From Mansonella perstans (Eukaryota > Nematoda > Chromadorea > Rhabditida > Onchocercidae): a DNA stretch of 64,000 nucleotides. Below, piece by piece: positions 13,301 to 26,190 of the stretch. The stretch covers positions 62,001 to 126,000 of the forward strand of contig JBAMDO010000123.1 in assembly GCA_037074765.1 (NCBI GenBank), in the 5' to 3' direction. A model generated the notes under the pieces. It saw only the letters and a program-made list of their open reading frames with translations, did no database searches and was not told where the DNA came from. The translations under genes were made by a program, and so were the position numbers. Position 1 is the stretch's first letter; each line of letters begins with the position of its first letter.

Positions 13301-13391
13301 CGTTAAGCAATGACCACAAAGTACATACAACCCGACAAAAACGGCACAATGAGTAAGCACATGAAGGAGACTTAATTCCTTTATGGAATTA
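10320..13391. other. Gene-poor AT-rich intergenic region
   Basis: Contains a C/T-rich patch (10370-10560), a poly-T tract at 11260-11280 with a 10-bp inverted repeat nearby (aattagttgg at 11190 and ccaactaatt at 11252), and no exon I can support. The long minus-strand frame at 12983-13552 overlaps the last ariadne exon in another frame and is a shadow for part of its length; the rest has no recognisable content. Confidence 0.5.
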
Positions 13392-16300
13392 TCAATCGAA
13401 GAAATCTTGCAGAAGCGTACGTCGTTTACATTCCGCCACATGCATTTGTGTTTCCAGATCACCTCGTTCCGTACTTTCTGCCCTCTCAACTTTCCAGGAT
13501 AATTCTTCAATCTCTTTCTCCAGCTGAGCTTGTTGATATTCAAACTGAACAAGTAGATGATTAAAAAACAGGGACATTCCTACTTCAAAATGTCCACCTG
13601 TCATATAGTGGCTCACGCAATCTTTTCAACGGAAGGTGGAGCTAGACGAGTAACCAAGCATTTTAAACAAAGATGCGGTAGTTCTTAATTTACATCTTTT
13701 TTTTTTTGTTTTTACTTTTAATTGACATCAACAAACTCTTGATATATCATATCAAGGATTTCAATTATTCAATTTGAATCCCTCTAGAATTTCAGTTAAT
13801 TTATCGCAGAGAATCACAAAAGATCAAACCAGCTGTTTTCTTGGTCCATTTTCCATATAATATGCATAGGGATAAGTGTATTGCAACGTGTAACGACATT
13901 TTGTGAGCAGTGTTGCTGCTCTATGTAAATACTGCCAGTCAATCCACGTCCCTTCATGCCCATTCACTTTTTCGTCGATTTTTCTCATAATACAATTCCG
14001 CAAATCCTCTTCCAACTTCAACGATTTGTGGTGATTTTCATAACGCTCTATAAAACATTTCAATAATGTCATTTTTAAAGTACTCCGTCGTGCATTTCCA
14101 ATCTTATTATCTTATTCGAGCAGAAGTAACTCGAAAATAGTATGGTACATAAGTAATCATTTAGCTGGTCCGGCAAAAATATTCGGGAAATCCTATACAA
14201 GATGCTACATTTAAAAGCATACCATAATAATGTAAGTATTTTTCAAGTGCACGACGGGCTTTGACATGATTTGCTTCCTGAGCTATAGATGGATTCTCTT
14301 TATAGCGACTACACTCGTAATATTCGCTTCCATGGTTCTTCCAATCTATAAAAAAAAAAAAAATTGAACGCAGAAATAAAGTTTTGTCAACTGTGAAGAG
14401 ATAAGAATGAATTTGAATCAGGAAGTAGGTAATACACAACAGCATTTAGGTTATTTGAAATTTTTCAGCCGATGAACTGAACTACTGATTTATAGACAGC
14501 ACACTTTTTCAGGATTGCTTCCTCAACTGCTGATTTTATCACCGTAAGCAAAAGGATAAAAGAAGATTACTATGACCTGGAATGCATACTATAACACACT
14601 GAGATATTAAGTGGAGCTTACGTCTTGCGTTAATGAAACTATGCTATTCTTCACTGAAATAAACTTCCATTGACTAAAATTTCAAGAAAAGAAAAGACGA
14701 ACTACCTCCAAAACACATCCAGCAAAAGTGATGCTTGCACTTGACGCACTGCATATGATTGCAGCCACCGTTTTTTTCTATACACGAGTGGCAATTAGGA
14801 CAATCTTTCGTATGTGCACTAAATTACTCGAATATACATAAACTTTAATGGATAATGCAAGAAAAAATATTCTGCAGGAGCACAAGATTACTTTTACTGT
14901 CTTCCTGCATGACTAGAAGATATGTTAGAAGATATCAGAAGATTTTAAGATGTTATAAGATCTATATTAGAAGATACAAACGACAGTGTCTGTTTTAACC
15001 TTATATAATTGGCAGTTTCACTGTCATCCGCACACTTTGTTAACCATTTGCGTATTGTTTCGCAAGAGGTCGGTGCATGGTAATCACAACCGCACCGAAA
15101 ACTAAAACGAAAAAATGGACATACAAATCATTTGCGAAATTTTCGGCAGCAGAAAAAAAAACTTTTTGGGATACTGCTAAAACTGACCCAGTCCTCCAAC
15201 GTAAAATGGTGATGGCAAAACTACATCCAATGCATTAAACTCCAAAAAGTTAGTCGACCAGCATATACGTTACTTATGATAAAGTCTACGATAGCCTACG
15301 ATAAACGATAACCTAGCAGGTTCTGTTCAATCCTGTTCAGAATTTGTCACACTTACACCACAGTATAAATTACATTTTCTGAAGACAAAGCTGGAACATA
15401 CCAAAAAGAAATTCGACAGCTGGTGCAAGTAACTTTCTTTGCCTTTTGACACTGTGCCTTGATAACGACATGACAATCAATACCCGGACAAAACCGTAAC
15501 TGTGAATGTGATTCAACACAGTCTTTGAATATTAACCTTTCATATTTATCTCTTATTTCTGTACGTTCGCTCAATATCCTTAGTACAAAATCTTCTAAAC
15601 ATATTAAGGTACAGCCACTTTCCATGCAGCCGATCCTGTAAACAATTCTGCTTATATTTCCTTAAAACCCAATTTTTACTTACTTCCCATAAGCATAACC
15701 TTTTGAGATTAGTATATAATCGTAAATATCTAAGTATTGATTTCAAAATAACAAGAGAAAAACGAAATCTTCCATAAAAAGTTAAAGTAATTTATAACAC
15801 ATTTCACCTAGATTTGTCAGGTTATATGTTACTGATAGAATTTATGGAATGGAAATAATAATTAGCAGTACCAACAGACTAAAAATTTGAACTTCAGGTT
15901 AAATTTAAAACAAATCGATTAAGAACCTATGTGACAAGATAAAAGCTAACGTGATTGATAAGCCATTACAAAGTTGTGTCTCGATATATTTCAGCCAACA
16001 GGCTGAACAAAAACTATGCCCACAATCGAGTGCAAGCATTTCGGTACATTCCGCTTTTAACCTTGTACAAACAACACAGCTCATTGTGTCTGATTGTTGA
16101 TTTGAAAAACCAGCGCATACAAAGCAATCTAAAATTTAAATAGTAAAGTATGGGCATATAAATAAATATATCAGTAACTAGCAAGTACAAACTAAAACAC
16201 ATGCATTAAAAGTTTAACTGAGAGCATGAATGAATATTTCGCGCCATCTTGCAAGAGCTAATAATGTTAGCCACTAACTGTTCGATTGATCTACCCGTTG

Positions 16301-16913
16301 AGATAGCTACTACGATTCAAGAACAGAAATTCATACATTGAAAAAAATTTATACCTGTGACTGATTAAAGAAGACCTTAAAAATACATCAGATAAAAATA
16401 ACTACACACAACTTACCGATAAGAACTTTACACGGATCAACCTTGTACAATTTGATTAAAGTGGAATCATCCCACTTGTAAAAATAAAGGAGGAGTTTGG
16501 CAAGTGAAGATGACACATTCAAGGTTGAAACAACATGATCCACAGTTTCTTTCAAGAGACGTTCGACCTGCATATTTGTAAAATTACTGTACTTCGGAAC
16601 ACAGTTACGAGACATGAATTTCACCCAAGATATTATGAGATAAAAATTGTCGAAAACTTTATAATGCATACCTCCGGAACTTTTAGACATATATATTCAA
16701 TATATTCCGGATCTTCTCTTTCGAATATCTCCATAGCACAATGTTCCCCATTACAATAAAAGTCATCTAAATGTGATCTTTCCAATTGCAGTACAACAAA
16801 AAAATGTCATAAATACTGACAGAAATACAACTACGCAGAATGAACTAACCGTAATCGTAATCTGCTTCATCGTCCGCAAAAGAACTATCATCAGATGCAT
16901 CGCTGCATTCCAT
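13392..16913 (-). CDS. ARIH2: Ariadne-2 / TRIAD1-type RBR E3 ubiquitin-protein ligase
   Basis: RBR ligases take ubiquitin from an E2 at RING1 onto a cysteine of RING2 before passing it to substrate; ARIH2 works with neddylated cullin-5. Ten minus-strand exons: 16850-16913, 16672-16766, 16417-16567, 15951-16128, 15402-15635, 15000-15101, 14706-14818, 14223-14345, 13830-14047 and 13392-13544. They sum to 1431 nt, 476 aa (human ARIH2 493). The order is an acidic N-terminus ([19 protein letters not shown]), a UBA-like helical region, RING1 (CVVCTRL...[12 protein letters not shown]), an in-between-RING (CPGIDC...CTSC...CFRCG), RING2 with catalytic Cys in [11 protein letters not shown] and [10 protein letters not shown], then the ariadne domain (GTWIDWQYL...[21 protein letters not shown]). 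[14 protein letters not shown] and [15 protein letters not shown] match ARIH2 rather than ARIH1. A TTTCAG acceptor lies 29 nt upstream of the ATG. Confidence 0.95.
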
Positions 16914-17665
16914 CTCCACGGAGTGGAGAAGCGTAACTCCAGCTGAAATTGATAAAATCTAGAATCCCCTTTCAACACAAAAGTTTTGAGCGCAGAGCTT
17001 CCCGCTCATTACCCACGGACTTGGGAACATACAATTTATCTAAACAATTTTGTGGAGGAGATCACTTCAATAGAATTCTCCACAATTTACGTCTCTATTA
17101 GCTGTTGATATTCCCTACCAACTGTACTTATATTTCTTCCGCACTGCCGTATTTTCATATGATAATGCAATAAATATTCCTGATAAAAACAGCACTCTCG
17201 CTAGCATTCCAGATAAGCAACAGTTGCTTACTAAACATTTATTTAAATATAAAACGTTACAACATTTGCCAGTCCTACTGGATAAAAAGAAAAAAATATT
17301 GAAATAGTACAGTAGAAATTCTGCATCGCACAAATGAGAATAAATAGGGAAAATTTGAAATTTAAAAGAAACTCGGATCAACTTACGAAGTAACTCGGAT
17401 CAGCTGGACTTTGTAAATAAATTTTACGAAATAAAGTTTACATGCATAATAAAACAATAAGACAAAATAAGGGACATGGATAAATTCAAAGTTCACTATT
17501 GTACAGCAAAAGATTGGCAAATTTGATTCCGTTATACAAATGTTTACCATCAAATTAAGCTTATTTAAAACAGATGTACATAACGATATGCATTTACAAA
17601 CAGTTGCTAATTTAAATCTTTCAAAAATTGGTAGTTTATATATTATAAAACATATGAAGCAAATC

Positions 17666-17690
17666 AAAAAAAAAAAAAAAAAAAAAAAAT
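17666..17690. repeat. Poly-A tract
   Basis: Run of over 20 consecutive A residues between the ariadne-2 gene and the orphan ORF. Confidence 0.9.
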
Positions 17691-17748
17691 GAAATTTGAA
17701 TCACCATTAAAATCAATAAAAGCAATATAATGTGTACGAAAACTGAAC

Positions 17749-18024
17749 TTATGTCGCCATAGAAACGCAACTTATGTCGTGTCGTGACGTCCAACATTTT
17801 AGACTAAAACTACTTAGTCGATTAAGATTATTGTATAACTGCTGAAGCAGATCAGCAGGACTGATTACGGAGAGAGAATTGACAACGACACCTTCGCAAA
17901 AGCGCTGAGAGAATTTAGGAATGCTCAGAAAGCCCGTCACGATCATTTTGTAATGGGCAACAAGTGCAGTTATTTGTTTCCCCTTGAATTTTGGATTAAG
18001 AAATGATGTGATCTTCTTTGGCAT
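17749..18024 (-). CDS. Orphan 91-aa ORF
   Basis: A single open frame MPKKITSFLNPKFKGKQITA... ending ...HDISCVSMAT with mixed, protein-like composition, including SPADLLQQLYNNLNRLSSF, which looks helical. It has no upstream splice acceptor at the ATG (the sequence before it is AATTAATATGAA) and no recognised domain. It could be a terminal exon, a small gene, or chance; it lies 147 bp beyond the stop of the small gene at 18171-18691 on the same strand. Confidence 0.3.
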   Translation of the reverse strand: MPKKITSFLNPKFKGKQITALVAHYKMIVTGFLSIPKFSQRFCEGVVVNSLSVISPADLLQQLYNNLNRLSSFSLKCWTSRHDISCVSMAT

Positions 18025-18099
18025 TTCATATTAATTTTTAAGAGGATCTTATTCGAATGGTCAATAACGAAGGGTTCCAAAAAATACTACACAACAGAA

Positions 18100-18167
18100 C
18101 ACTCCTAATATTAATATTAAAAATGTAAAAACACACTCCTAATATCAATATTAAAGATGTAAAAACA
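18100..18167. repeat. 34-bp tandem duplication
   Basis: Two copies of CACTCCTAATATYAATATTA followed by AARATGTAAAAACA, 34 bp each, back to back. They sit just past the stop codon of the small minus-strand gene, so probably in its 3' UTR. Confidence 0.85.
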
Positions 18168-18170
18168 ATG

Positions 18171-18691
18171 TTATTTCGGTAAGTTTTGCGCTGAGAAATT
18201 TTGGATAAATAAATTCATCTGGTTTTGCTGAGCTGACGTCATACCTTGCGGTGAAGAAAGTATCTGAAATTACATTACTATGAAAGAGAGCACTTTACCT
18301 TTTAAGTTTAGTTTTTTGGAGGGAAAATTTCAAGAAATCTACGAACGATAACATCCTTACCTGCCCTAAGACAGATGCGAATGCATTCTTGTGTGAAGAC
18401 AACAGCAATCGGCACAGCAAATGTCGATGTTCATAGAGTTGCGCGAACAATGTCGTGAACTGCGGGTTAACAGAACCAATTGCAGCCTGCACGGAATTTG
18501 ATTGACTGCTCCTGCAAAAAAAATAAAATTAGAAATCAGTAATTATGAAGAATAAAATCTCGACTTCGAACTGCAACCTGGAAGTAACGAGCTTATAACA
18601 AAATCATGGACTTCTCGAATAGTCAAGCGACAAAACTTCTCTTAAACAAAATAAAAGAACAAGATCTCTCATTAATCAAAGTAATATCCAT
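18171..18691 (-). CDS. Small orphan protein, 95 aa, possible downstream operon gene
   Basis: Three exons join with correct phase: 18648-18691 (MDITLINERSCSFIL), 18361-18511 (SSQSNSVQAAIGSVNPQFTT continuing to SHKNAFASVLGQ) and 18171-18263 (ILSSPQGMTSAQQNQMNLF to a TAA). Sum 288 nt. The middle exon is the most convincing, with good TTTTGCAG and GTAAGG sites and an amphipathic helix (LFAQLYEHRHLLCRLLL). The first exon is inferred: its ATG lies immediately after a CTTAAG acceptor-like site, as a trans-spliced start would. I recognise no family. It begins only 80 bp after the stop of the RRM gene upstream on the same strand, so co-transcription is plausible. Confidence 0.45.
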
Positions 18692-18771
18692 CTTAAGTTC
18701 AAAGTTGGTAATAAATGCTGCACGTGCAAAAAAAGATAAAATAGTTATATGGTTGTTTAAAAATGCAAAAT

Positions 18772-21700
18772 TCACTTTTCATTTCTTCGACGCTTTCGTC
18801 GACGGCGTCTGGATGTTGCTGCATCATCGATATCCTCATCTGACGATGTTGAAGCCGAAGATGATGATGAACTTTCAGATGACATCTCTCCTTCTTCCAA
18901 CTTAAACACAAATAATGTCACAATATTCCTTGTGTGAGTTTATGTCTACATCTAGAATATCTAATCTTTTTTCCAAATCAAGATCCGCAAGAATAACGAT
19001 ACATCCTAGTAGGACAATAATGGAGAGAGATCAACAAACCTCTCGCCTGATTACAGGAGTTTCTGTTTCCGCCCTAACAGCTTCATCACCTGGCACAGAC
19101 AACTCCTTATTCTTTTCATTTTCAATGTCTGGATCCACTTCTTGCATTTTCTTAATCTTTTCTTCTTCCAATTTTCTTTGCCATGTCTCTTTTCTCCATT
19201 GGTTTCTAAAATTATAGTTAATAAATAAATTAAGAAATCAGTTAACAAGCTAACATCTAACAAATGTGAAAAACATGCAACGCAGACAATCCCTGATTTC
19301 TGAAAACTTACCTTTTAAAAAAAAAGTACAACACATAAAACTCAGATGGCAGAACAACATTCACAAAACATAATATTATTGTCAGTTTTTCACTCGAAAT
19401 ACATTTTAGATTAAAAAACCTCAGCTTTCGCATCTTGGGATCGATAAATGATTGAGGTCGTTCATAAACTGGAGCTGGTTTCACCGGTTTGTTAATACTG
19501 GCCCATGATTCAAACGACAGTGGTTGACCATCAATTGTGTAATTCCCTAAAATTCACAGCTAAATGTAAGAAAAAAAGAACAACACTCCTTTCTCGTTTT
19601 AGATCTAAATACCATCAAAACTCACAAATTTATTGAGATAATAACAGATGAGAATTTGAAAAGCGACTCAGGAAAAAATACTGAACCATCAAAAAAGTAT
19701 ATAGAATGAGAAAAGACCGTGTTCATCTTCGTCAACATCTAGTTCCCCTTCTTCCGTTGCTAACATGGTCCGAACTTTGGTTAGTACTTCCCCGACACCC
19801 ATTATTGTTGCCAAAGCGCGTTTCCTTGTCGTACTTATTTCAAAATTTTTTCGTTTAGGAACATCGTACGGAATGTATGGTGCAGCAGACATTATGTAAC
19901 TAGTGGAGCGCTGAGCACCTTTCGTATTCTGTACTTCTTTTTTCCATAACCTAAATAAACAGCTCAAACATGATTTTGTGGACGGTATTCGAAAGACGTA
20001 GAATTAGTTTTATAATGTTTCACAATCCAACGGATCTCCTCCTACTAACTGTCACTGTACTATAAAGAATTACAAAGAGAAAAATCTAAGGAGAAAAAAA
20101 CCGCTAATAGTGAAAATGCGATAGATCGAAAATTCCAATTCTAACGTCAAACAGAAATAAACTTTCAAAACCCATAGAGGAGACAAATTTTTTATGACCG
20201 TTTTTTTGTTCTTTTTAAAAAAAAAAAAAACGTTTTTATGACCTGATAAGGTTGTCAACATGTTGTCTCATCCAATGTGTTGGAAGAGTTCGCTGATGTC
20301 GCTCCAAAACATTTAGCAAGGCAACTTTTAATAATGAATCTGGAATTCCTCTGTGTAGTTGACTTACTTCATCGCACAATTTCCACAACTCATTTAGTTC
20401 ATTCAGCTCTGCCCAATTTGTTCGTGTGTCATCAACGTACTGAAAATAAGAATCTCAGCATCAGTTTCTGAGATTCCTAATCAACACACTTCCATCAGTT
20501 AAAAATCTGTATATATAATATATCCTGTGTGAGAAAAAGAAGAAGTACCTGTTGTACAAAACCCGTTACGTCCTCAATAGTGATCTCAGGAGCAGGAATA
20601 AATGGCACGACAGCAGTTTCCGAAGTAGCTGCAATTGCTGTGGATGATACTGAAGGTGATGGCTGGGAAGACGACGAAGATGGAGCTGAAGAAGCACTCA
20701 CAGGTACAACTCGAGCATTCAGGATTTTGTCGTTTTCTGTCTTCATATACGAAATATATTCATCCATCGTCAGCAGTCTGAAACCATCAATCATACTCAT
20801 AATATTTCCATTAAGACTTAAACTTGAGACTCTAATCCAAAAACTTTCATTGTCCTCACTCCAGATTTCCAACGTACTACAGGTTTAAAATGCTATCGCT
20901 CCTCTCTGCAAATATGGTTCACGAGGGACTACCATTAAAAAATAAAATACATGCATCAACTACATCCAATCGTTACTTAGAGTTAACAAGTGGAAGATAA
21001 AGTACATGACAATGTAATAATAAGACATCAGTAAACAGTAATTAATTGTTATTCTTTAATACAGAAAACCTCATAGTAAGCTGACGATCGCCTTCATCAA
21101 TTTCAAATCCATCTGCCAACTCCATTCGGGCATCATTCGCTTCTTGCACGGTATGGAATACAATCTGCATTATTTATATAATAAACGCAACAATCTACAT
21201 AATGATACACCTACATAATAAAAGCTCGACCACTTCTAGAAAGTCTTCATGAATGATCCCAATTCGCCAAAAAAAAAAAAATTTATTCTTATTTCTCTTA
21301 TCCAAAAACTCATTTTTACTTCAGCAATATGAATTACCTCAGCCTGCTTTTCAGATGCTATGAAAGGATCGGCCTCCAACTGTATTGTTTCGATGCATTC
21401 GCTGCCGAATATTGATGACAGTAAAGTTTGATCAGTAGTTGAAGACAAGTGGAGAGCATAGAGTCGCCTTGAAGCACCAGGATCTGACAAATCCATTTTG
21501 AATGGCATGGTTGGTTGCACAGTTCGAGAGTTAGATACCGGGTCATCTAAAATATTATTCAGAATATTTAAAACAAATGAGTAAGACGATCACGTCACAA
21601 GGAAAACTTTTTACTTCGAAATAAAAATACTCGAACGATCAAAAAACGTACAAAAAATTTTAGATGCCTGTAACTTCAATGGATTTCCATCAAACGTCAT

Positions 21701-22561
21701 TTTGTGAAACGCAGTAAATGCCAGCTTTGCTTCTTCCCGTGTTTCATAAACAGTACTCAGTTCACCTTGTTTTGTACCATCTGCATTGGAAATTAAAATT
21801 ACCACGCGTTAGTCATCAATTAACTTTATAGTGAACATATTTGAAAACTCTAATGTAGTTTTTTTTCAGCAAACAAGAATGAAATTGTAGTGTACATAAA
21901 CGTTACAACCTTTTGTGGTTTTATCAAACCACATATGAAACGATTCGCTTTTTTCAAGTAAATCCCAAAACTTTTCACTTGTCATCCACTTCCCGGGAAA
22001 ATTTAATCCAAGCACATGAAACTTGCGCCTTGAATCATTCGAATCCCGTGAACTCGAAGCTTGTTCATTAGCTGAAAGTGCTTAACAATTTCGAGCTTTT
22101 AATAACCACCCAGTACAGCATGCTTAGTCTATCAAAAAGAAAAGAAGCAGTATTCGCACTTTACTGATGCTCTGTTCATTGCAACTTTCAATTAAATTCA
22201 CAAACAACTTTCTCTGATAAATCCACGACATTCCCTGATACAGTTAAGCACAGTTACTGAGTTGTTTTCTTACTAACTGTTATTCTCATATGAAATTATG
22301 CAAGGAAAACCATCAATTCATACACTTAAGGAAATCCTCGGCATGACTTTGGTCGTTTATCTTTGGTTTAGCTACAAAGCTTTCATGGTCCAATTCTTTC
22401 CGTATTAACGTGATTGTTGTATCGGAAAGGCTACTGCTAGTCTCAACTCCTGGTGTTGAAGGGCTGGAACTACTTTCTGTTGCATTCTGCAACTTTGTCA
22501 AACAAGCATTTCCATTAATTTCACCGTTTATTCGAACTTCCAACACTGTCCCATCATCCAT
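18772..22561 (-). CDS. RRM-like nuclear protein with Ser-rich linker and basic tail
   Basis: Eleven minus-strand exons join in frame to 2013 nt, 670 aa: 22324-22561, 21910-22071, 21652-21780, 21338-21546, 21070-21164, 20549-20876, 20243-20439, 19718-19950, 19420-19546, 19040-19205 and 18772-18900. The start follows a TTTTGCAG acceptor by 12 nt. An acidic/Ser N-terminus is followed by a divergent RRM-like fold (KFHVLGLNFPGKWMTSEKFW ... REEAKLAFTAFHKMTFDG), a second one (RRLYALHLSSTTDQTLL ... EIVFHTVQEANDARMEL), a Ser/Pro/Ala-rich linker, a helical block (NELWKLCDEVSQL...LPTHWMRQHVDNL), an acidic/lysine region (WRKETWQRKLEEEKIKK) and the tail SSESSSSSASTSSDEDIDD...RRRRRKRRRNEK, a likely nuclear localisation signal. 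This suggests a splicing or RNA-processing factor, but I cannot name the family. Divergent from the MYST gene. Confidence 0.75.
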
Positions 22562-23885
22562 CCTTGAGTAATCTGCAAAATATTCTCAAACATACTGAAT
22601 AATAATATCAAATGAATGATGAGCATATCTGATGCAGCACGATCGAGATATCATTTGACCAAGAACTACCTTTATATCACGATCCTACTGTTTTTTATAC
22701 GGATCATTCGTTTTATCACAGCACTTCTGCATTATAACTTGCTCATCAGTTACAATAAGGTCATCTGAAATGTCCGCACAAATATCATGCATTCCGGATG
22801 CGATACGCAACAATTACGCAGCAGTAACATTCAAAGCATTGTTTTGTATATTAAAACTAAAACATAACTATCAATCGAATCATAATATAGTCAATTTCAA
22901 CATTTTAAGCAATAATAAATGGGAAAATTACTAGCTAAGCCAAATACAAAAAGTCAAAATATTGATATCTATTAGTTAGCAAAGAATAAAGCTAAGAATG
23001 TTAGTTTCTTCCATTGTATTCTATAAGAATACTTGGATCCAGAAATAATCCTTCCCTGTAATGAATATCAAAGAATGTCTGTCTTAAGTGATCAGTTATT
23101 TGTTCATAACTCCCATTACTTTATCTATCTTGAAAGTTTCATTCTAATACCTGATTGATCCAAGTTTTCTTATTAAACCATCAAAACATCCTTACTGCGA
23201 CAAACAATCAACTTTAACACCACATAAATATACCTAATAATAATGGTAACCATTTATACTAGGTCCCATAGAGTGCGTGAATTAACTCAAATCCGGTTAC
23301 AAATGCTCCATTAAGCATATCCTTTTTCACGTTCTCACGCTCCGCCTTCACCGCGACGCCAGGTTTTGCCTAATGTTCTATAATTTTGCAAAGATGTTGC
23401 ATTGCACGAGAACTTCGCGCAGACGATATGAAAGTTCGTACTCCTTAGTTTATCACAGAAGATGGGTGAGGTGCCAAATGTTCAAGTTAATGGTATGATA
23501 ATTTATTTATTTACTGAAAATGACGTGGTGGTATTACTTTCAGGGTATTGGCGGAGTGTAGAAACAGGACCACCATAACAAACCATAGCCGAAACAACGT
23601 TGGCTCAGCTCTTTATGAGCGTGAGTACATCACAACACGGCAACATCGTTATCTTCGACGTAATGGCATCATACATAGAGGTATCATTCTCATATATTTT
23701 AATACTTTATACCTCAAAAGTCTTTACTTTCATCTATCCATTTCAACTCTTATTTCGAAGTTGAAGCTGATTAATGTTATATAAAGTTGTAGTCACATGA
23801 TAGATTATGCCAACCAGTTGAAATGATTGTTTGTTTCATACATTTTTCTTTTCTGTTTTGATCTTTAAGTGAATTAACTTTAGCA
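22562..23885. promoter_or_regulatory. Divergent intergenic region between RRM gene and MYST gene
   Basis: 1.3 kb between two genes transcribed away from each other, so promoters of both should be here. An acceptor-like TTTCAG at 23538-23543 opens a 137-nt coding-looking stretch, and an ATG with a donor lies at 23469; they do not join in frame to the MYST gene and may be a 5' noncoding exon or chance. Confidence 0.4.

Positions 23886-26190
<2,305 letters not shown>

Noticed and set aside
12983..13552. Minus-strand 189-codon frame
   Set aside because: Its start overlaps the last ariadne-2 exon in a different frame and the rest is hydrophobic F/L-rich sequence downstream of the ariadne stop; no recognisable domain.
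22030..22050. TTCGAATCCCG resembling a tRNA B-box
   Set aside because: It is inside an RRM-gene exon, with no A-box or cloverleaf around it.
23469..23681. ATG with donor at 23469 and an open stretch from 23544 as first exons of the MYST gene
   Set aside because: The pieces do not join in frame with each other or with the chromo-barrel exon; the ATG at 23886 fits the family better.
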